From NCBI GenBank assembly GCA_008363265.1, contig RHKR01000052.1, positions 1 to 9,606 on the forward strand: a DNA stretch of 9,606 bases, written 5' to 3'. Shown one piece after another: positions 5,869 to 9,606 of this stretch. Source of the DNA: Chlorobiota bacterium. Lineage in GTDB: Bacteria; Bacteroidota; Ignavibacteria; Ignavibacteriales; Ignavibacteriaceae. Positions within the stretch are counted from its first letter, which is position 1. Each line of letters opens with the position of its first letter. Both the position numbers and the translations under genes were made by a program. The notes under the pieces were generated by a model. The model made no database searches. It had not been told where the DNA came from and saw only the letters and a list, made by a program, of their open reading frames with translations.

Positions 5869-8840
5869 TTTTTCCTCCTAAGGTCTTTAAGTTTCTTTTT
5901 TGCCTCTTTGCCGTAGTCGTCATCCGGATGTTTTTCAGCAAGTTTTTCAAGTATCGAGATGGCTTTCTTGTTCTCTTTCATTTTAATATAAACATCAGCA
6001 AGTTTCAGGTACGACTTGGCCAGCCAGTCGTTGAATTCAGCGAAAACAGTCTCAACGCGTACAAAAGCGGTTATGGCGTCTTTGTTGTCACCTTTCGCGA
6101 AGTAAGCGAGACCTAGCATGTACTGGGCCTCGGCGCCGATTATATCTTCACGCCTCTGGCTGACCGAAAGGAATGCCTTCACTGCCTGATCGTAACGTCG
6201 GTTGTGCAGTTCGATCCTCCCCTTTTCAATGTATGATTTATCAGCGAACTGATTACCGACATGATCATTTATAACCTTGTCAAACTGGTCGTAGGCAGAG
6301 AGGGTGTCTCCTTTCGCCAGCAGCAACAGACCTTTCAGATACTTCAGCTCGGGAACTGTCTGATCTTTCGGGTACTTTGCAAGTGCGGAATCGATTACCG
6401 TGCCTGTCTCCTCCAGACTCCCTTCATCGAGAAAGACATTCGCAAGTTCAACTGAAGCAAGTGGAGCAAAAGAAGTGGTGTCGAACTTCTCGATCACCCA
6501 CCTGAATGAGTTTATTGCCTGAGCTGACTCCCCGTTTGCCTGATATGTCTTACCGAGCCAGTAGTAAGCCTCGGAAAGGTATTGCGACGCCGGATAAAAC
6601 TCGATGAACGAGAGGTAATTCTCCTTTGCCCTGCTGAAATCACCCGCGCTGAAGAAGAGCTCCGCCCTCTTCAGGAAAAGCCTGTCAGCTTCCTTGAGTT
6701 TAGGATTGCTCTCGAGAAACTGATCGATCAATATAAAAGCTGTATCCTGCAATCCCTGGGCGAAATAGCTGAAGAAGAGTCCGTTGAACGCGTCGTACAC
6801 CTGCGATGAATTCGGATACTGGTTCAGCACCATTTCATAGTAACGTGCTGCCCGTCCGAACTCTTCCAGATTGTAATAGCTGTCACCGAGATTATAAAAA
6901 ACTATCGGTACGATGGTTGAATCATCCGAATTCTGTAGAAAATCGTTGTAGCTCGCGATGGCTTTGTCGTAATCCTGCGATTTGAAGTAGATCCAGCCGA
7001 TCAGGAACCGTGAATTCTCCTCCAGTTTTGTCCCGCTCGCGTCTTTCACAACCCTTGTGAGCTCCTTTATCGCGTCATCTTTCTTCCCCATGTTATAGAG
7101 TGAAAGGGCGTAATTATAGCGGAGAAGGTTCTTGTCTACACTTCCGTCACCCTTCAGCAGGTTGTCGTAAACCTTGGCTGATGCTTCAAAATCCCTGGTG
7201 GCGTAGTAGCTTTCAGCGAGCCTGATGCGGGAATCGACCAAGCGGCTGTCCTTCGGGAATTTCTGAATGAAATCGAGGAACGTGAACTTGGCGTTCTGGT
7301 AGTCCTTGATATTGAAATATGCGTAGGCTTTACCATACAGCGCGAGCTTGCCAAAATCCCCTTTTTCCGGGTCGATCTTCGAGTAGTAGTCAAGGGCTTC
7401 CCTGAATTTGCCTCTTTTGAAGAATATTTCTCCAAGGTAGAAATTGTAGATGTCTGGTTCAAAGTTGGTTCTCTTCCCCTGAATGTCCCTTAAAATGTCG
7501 AAAGCCTTGTCGTAACTCTCCATCAGGAAATAGCAGACACCGAGCCCGAGCAGTCCCCTCGTTCTAAGTTCACTGTTCGCGGGTGCAACCTGCGTCGCCA
7601 CCTCGAAATTGGTGATCGCCTCCACATAGTTTCTTTTGTTGGAATTAAGTTCTCCCAGCAGGATATTGGCTTTCGCCATTATTCCCGGATCGAGCGAGTT
7701 CTTCATCCCGAAGAAAAGATCATAAGCCTGCTTCAGATCGCCGGTCTCTATCAGGGTGAGCCCAAGACCTGTCTTTGCCACCTCGAAATATTTGCTGGCG
7801 GGATATTTCGAAATGAAGAAATTATAGGAAGCGAGGGCCTCTTTGAACCTAGCTTTATATCTGTAGGCTTCGGCCTGCCAGAAAGATGCCCCTTCTGCTA
7901 TTGAGTCCTTGCCGCTCGTGAGCATTCCGAACACCACCGCGGCGGAATCATGATCGCTCGTCTGGAATTTGCACCAACCGATTCCGTAAAGTGCTTCACG
8001 TCCCGTTTCCGATCCCTTTTCACGCGTGTAGAGTTTTCTGAACTCCGCTTCGGCTTTCGCGTACTCCCCGGTGTGGAACAGCGAAGAGGCGAGAATAAGC
8101 GTTGCCTCTTTCTTCTTCTCCTCCGGCAGGTTCTGGAAATCCGGTCCCATCAGCTCGATGATCGCTTTTTCATACTCACCGGCCTTGAAATAACTCACGC
8201 CAAGTTTTATCTGGGCGCTCAGTGAAAAAGGATTATCGGGAAAATCGTTCAGAATCGACTCATATATCTCGGCCGCCCTGGCAAAATCATTCGTGTACTC
8301 ATAACACTCCCCGATATAGAAAAGCGTCTCGACCCGGTACTTGTTCGTCGGGCGGTTGGCCCTTGCCTGCTCGTAGTAATAGAGGGCGTTGGTATAATCC
8401 TTTTCGTAGCGGTAGGTCTCTCCAATATAGAAGAGTACACTTCCGTAGTTGCTCATTCCCTGGTAATTTCTGGCGAACGTCATCAGGCGCACCCGGGCCT
8501 GCTCGATCAGACCTTTGTAAATGTATATCAACGAAAGTTTGTAGAGAGCGAGCGGCCTGAACGAACTGTACTGGAATTTATTCACAAGGTACTCATATCC
8601 GGCCATTGCTCCGCCATACTGCCCCAGATTGTAAAGTGCCTCTGACGAGTAGAACTTTGTCGAGGCGTAAAGTTCATCCTCAGGGATCTTTATCTTCAGA
8701 AATTTTTCAAAGACTTGATAAGCCTCGTAATATCTTCCGTCCTGGTAGTATTTTACTGCCCGGTAATAATCTGTGGTTGTCTGTGCCCCCGCCATAAAAA
8801 AGAGGAGAGCAGGAAGAATGATCAGGTATTTTAGTCTCAT
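5865..8840 (-). CDS. Exported protein of about 26 tetratricopeptide repeats
   Basis: A 991-residue protein with a signal peptide (residues 1-19, ending AGA before Gln20), hence periplasmic or attached to the outer membrane inner face. From about residue 24 to the end I count 26 consecutive TPR-like units of 33-40 residues, each with the pattern of a G-x-x-Y/F turn, A at position 8 of the second helix and a Y/F-P closing turn. Clear examples are ALYNLGQYGGAMAGYEYLV, CYEYTNDFARAAEIYESIL and AYFAKGDNKDAITAFVRVE. No other domain is seen; the C-terminus is basic (KKKLKDLRRKK). TPR solenoids bind other proteins. It overlaps the DUF92 gene upstream and the barrel downstream by 4 nt each (ATGA), so a partnership with the barrel is likely. 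No catalytic motif is visible. The start ATG has only a weak upstream site (CCTGGTT), consistent with translational coupling. Confidence 0.92.
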   Translation of the reverse strand: MRLKYLIILPALLFFMAGAQTTTDYYRAVKYYQDGRYYEAYQVFEKFLKIKIPEDELYASTKFYSSEALYNLGQYGGAMAGYEYLVNKFQYSSFRPLALYKLSLIYIYKGLIEQARVRLMTFARNYQGMSNYGSVLFYIGETYRYEKDYTNALYYYEQARANRPTNKYRVETLFYIGECYEYTNDFARAAEIYESILNDFPDNPFSLSAQIKLGVSYFKAGEYEKAIIELMGPDFQNLPEEKKKEATLILASSLFHTGEYAKAEAEFRKLYTREKGSETGREALYGIGWCKFQTSDHDSAAVVFGMLTSGKDSIAEGASFWQAEAYRYKARFKEALASYNFFISKYPASKYFEVAKTGLGLTLIETGDLKQAYDLFFGMKNSLDPGIMAKANILLGELNSNKRNYVEAITNFEVATQVAPANSELRTRGLLGLGVCYFLMESYDKAFDILRDIQGKRTNFEPDIYNFYLGEIFFKRGKFREALDYYSKIDPEKGDFGKLALYGKAYAYFNIKDYQNAKFTFLDFIQKFPKDSRLVDSRIRLAESYYATRDFEASAKVYDNLLKGDGSVDKNLLRYNYALSLYNMGKKDDAIKELTRVVKDASGTKLEENSRFLIGWIYFKSQDYDKAIASYNDFLQNSDDSTIVPIVFYNLGDSYYNLEEFGRAARYYEMVLNQYPNSSQVYDAFNGLFFSYFAQGLQDTAFILIDQFLESNPKLKEADRLFLKRAELFFSAGDFSRAKENYLSFIEFYPASQYLSEAYYWLGKTYQANGESAQAINSFRWVIEKFDTTSFAPLASVELANVFLDEGSLEETGTVIDSALAKYPKDQTVPELKYLKGLLLLAKGDTLSAYDQFDKVINDHVGNQFADKSYIEKGRIELHNRRYDQAVKAFLSVSQRREDIIGAEAQYMLGLAYFAKGDNKDAITAFVRVETVFAEFNDWLAKSYLKLADVYIKMKENKKAISILEKLAEKHPDDDYGKEAKKKLKDLRRKK
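5874..5879 (-). promoter_or_regulatory. Strong ribosome binding site of the barrel gene inside the end of the TPR gene
   Basis: AGGAGG, 5 nt before the ATG at 5868, is formed by the two Arg codons near the C-terminus (LRRKK) of the TPR protein. With the ATGA overlap it ensures that the barrel is made at high level from the same mRNA. Confidence 0.75.
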
Positions 8841-9606
8841 AACCAGGTTTTATATATTATTACAAAAATCAATATTGAAGCAATTGCCGAACTGAAATTC
8901 ACCACGTCATTGGTTATTAACGGGTGCCCTTTATGTACCGATGTGTTGCCATTGCAGTGCTCCTGCCGTTCGGTTACAAGTCCGCACTCACCGCACCTGT
9001 ACTGGATCTGAATGAACTCACCCATCAGCGAATCCAGCAGACTTCCCACAAAACCGAGCAACATCAAAACCCCTAAAATAACCAAATCGCCCGACCAATA
9101 ATATGAAGTAATTACTACCACCACCGCCCCCGCGAGCGAGCCGAGAGTCCCCGGAAGCGAAACCCCGCCCGAGAGCCCCTGCGGCACTTCCTTGAAATTT
9201 TTCAGTGAAACGGTCTTTGTTTTCCACATTGTGCCGAACTCGGTCCCCCATGTATCGGCGCAAACCGCTGCAAAATTGAGGACATAGACAGGGTAGAGCC
9301 ATCCCGTGTTGAAGTAAGATTCAAGAAGAAGTATCACACCTCCCACACCTCCGTTGGCAAGCACCTGTCCGATGTTCCGCGTCCCGGACTTCTCAAACCG
9401 CTCCTCCACTTCTTTGTTCCGCTTTACTCTTATTTTTGAGAGGATGCTTGAGAGGATGAAGAACGCGAGCACAGGCAAAGTCCACTGCAGACCTCCGAAA
9501 CCGAATACAAAGGTACCGAGTATCGTCGCTCCAACTGCCCCGTCAGCAGTAAGGAAACGGAACCTGTATGAAAGCAATCCCGTGATCACTGAGGCAATAA
9601 ACCCGC
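8837..9606 (-). CDS. DUF92/TMEM19-family integral membrane protein (N-terminus beyond window edge)
   Basis: The frame is open to the window edge: residues GFIAS precede a GTG at 9589, so the true start is probably outside and the GTG is not needed as start. The 255 visible residues contain several hydrophobic segments and the conserved blocks of DUF92 proteins: ADGAVGATILGTFVFG near the N-terminus, VCADTWGTEFG, GLSGGVSLPGTLGSLAGA, and GSLLDSLMGEFIQ. Near the C-terminus a CGECG and EHCNGN pair precedes GHPLITNDVVNF, also family-typical. The plant member VTE6 is a phytyl-phosphate kinase, and the family is related to lipid-phosphate kinases, but most bacterial members are uncharacterised; a lipid-phosphate role here is only inferred. 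It overlaps the TPR gene by 4 nt, implying one transcript, though no functional link to the envelope genes is obvious. Confidence 0.9.
   Translation of the reverse strand, partial: GFIASVITGLLSYRFRFLTADGAVGATILGTFVFGFGGLQWTLPVLAFFILSSILSKIRVKRNKEVEERFEKSGTRNIGQVLANGGVGGVILLLESYFNTGWLYPVYVLNFAAVCADTWGTEFGTMWKTKTVSLKNFKEVPQGLSGGVSLPGTLGSLAGAVVVVITSYYWSGDLVILGVLMLLGFVGSLLDSLMGEFIQIQYRCGECGLVTERQEHCNGNTSVHKGHPLITNDVVNFSSAIASILIFVIIYKTWL

Noticed and set aside
8222..8560. 112-codon frame on the plus strand inside the TPR gene, and similar frames at 7950-8225 and 7154-7462
   Set aside because: All sit inside the continuous TPR coding sequence and translate to low-complexity Arg/Ser-rich sequences without domain features.
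8837..9589. GTG at 9589 as the start of the DUF92 gene
   Set aside because: The frame stays open to the window edge and the residues before the GTG fit the membrane segment; the gene is treated as partial.

Overview
The window looks like a chromosomal segment of a Gram-negative, diderm bacterium of the Bacteroidota/Chlorobiota/Ignavibacteriota type. This is inferred from moderate GC content, gene style (a very long TPR protein next to a TonB-receptor-like barrel, SPOR and ExbB/ExbD proteins) and AGGAGG/AAGGA-type ribosome binding sites. No RNA gene, mobile element or CRISPR array is visible. Every gene lies on the minus strand, so the genetic order runs from the high-coordinate end to the low-coordinate end.

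Upstream block (9606 to 4279): a DUF92 integral membrane protein (start beyond the window edge), a 991-residue exported protein made almost entirely of about 26 TPR-like units, and a 529-residue outer-membrane barrel. The last resembles a TonB-dependent receptor without a recognisable plug domain. Each junction is a 4-nt ATGA overlap, so the three genes are almost certainly translated from one mRNA.

An AT-rich gap of 98 nt (4181-4278) follows. It holds a weak hairpin and a candidate promoter, and is the only real intergenic space in the window.

Downstream block (4180 to 1): a 140-residue protein of unknown function; a SPOR-domain membrane protein with an extremely Glu/Pro-rich N-terminal half; ExbB/TolQ; ExbD/TolR; and a TonB/TolA-like protein cut by the window edge. 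ExbB, ExbD and TonB form a proton-driven motor that transmits energy across the periplasm. Carrying a SPOR protein (peptidoglycan binding) in the same operon, and a receptor-like barrel with an exported TPR partner next door, suggests an envelope-spanning energised machine, but this is inference.

The most notable oddity is the junction of the unknown gene and the SPOR gene. They are in the same reading frame, separated by a single TAG, and the SPOR frame has no ATG or GTG nearby and only an unsupported TTG start. The two may be one gene of 917 codons interrupted by a stop (mutation, sequencing error or readthrough), or two genes with a reinitiation start.
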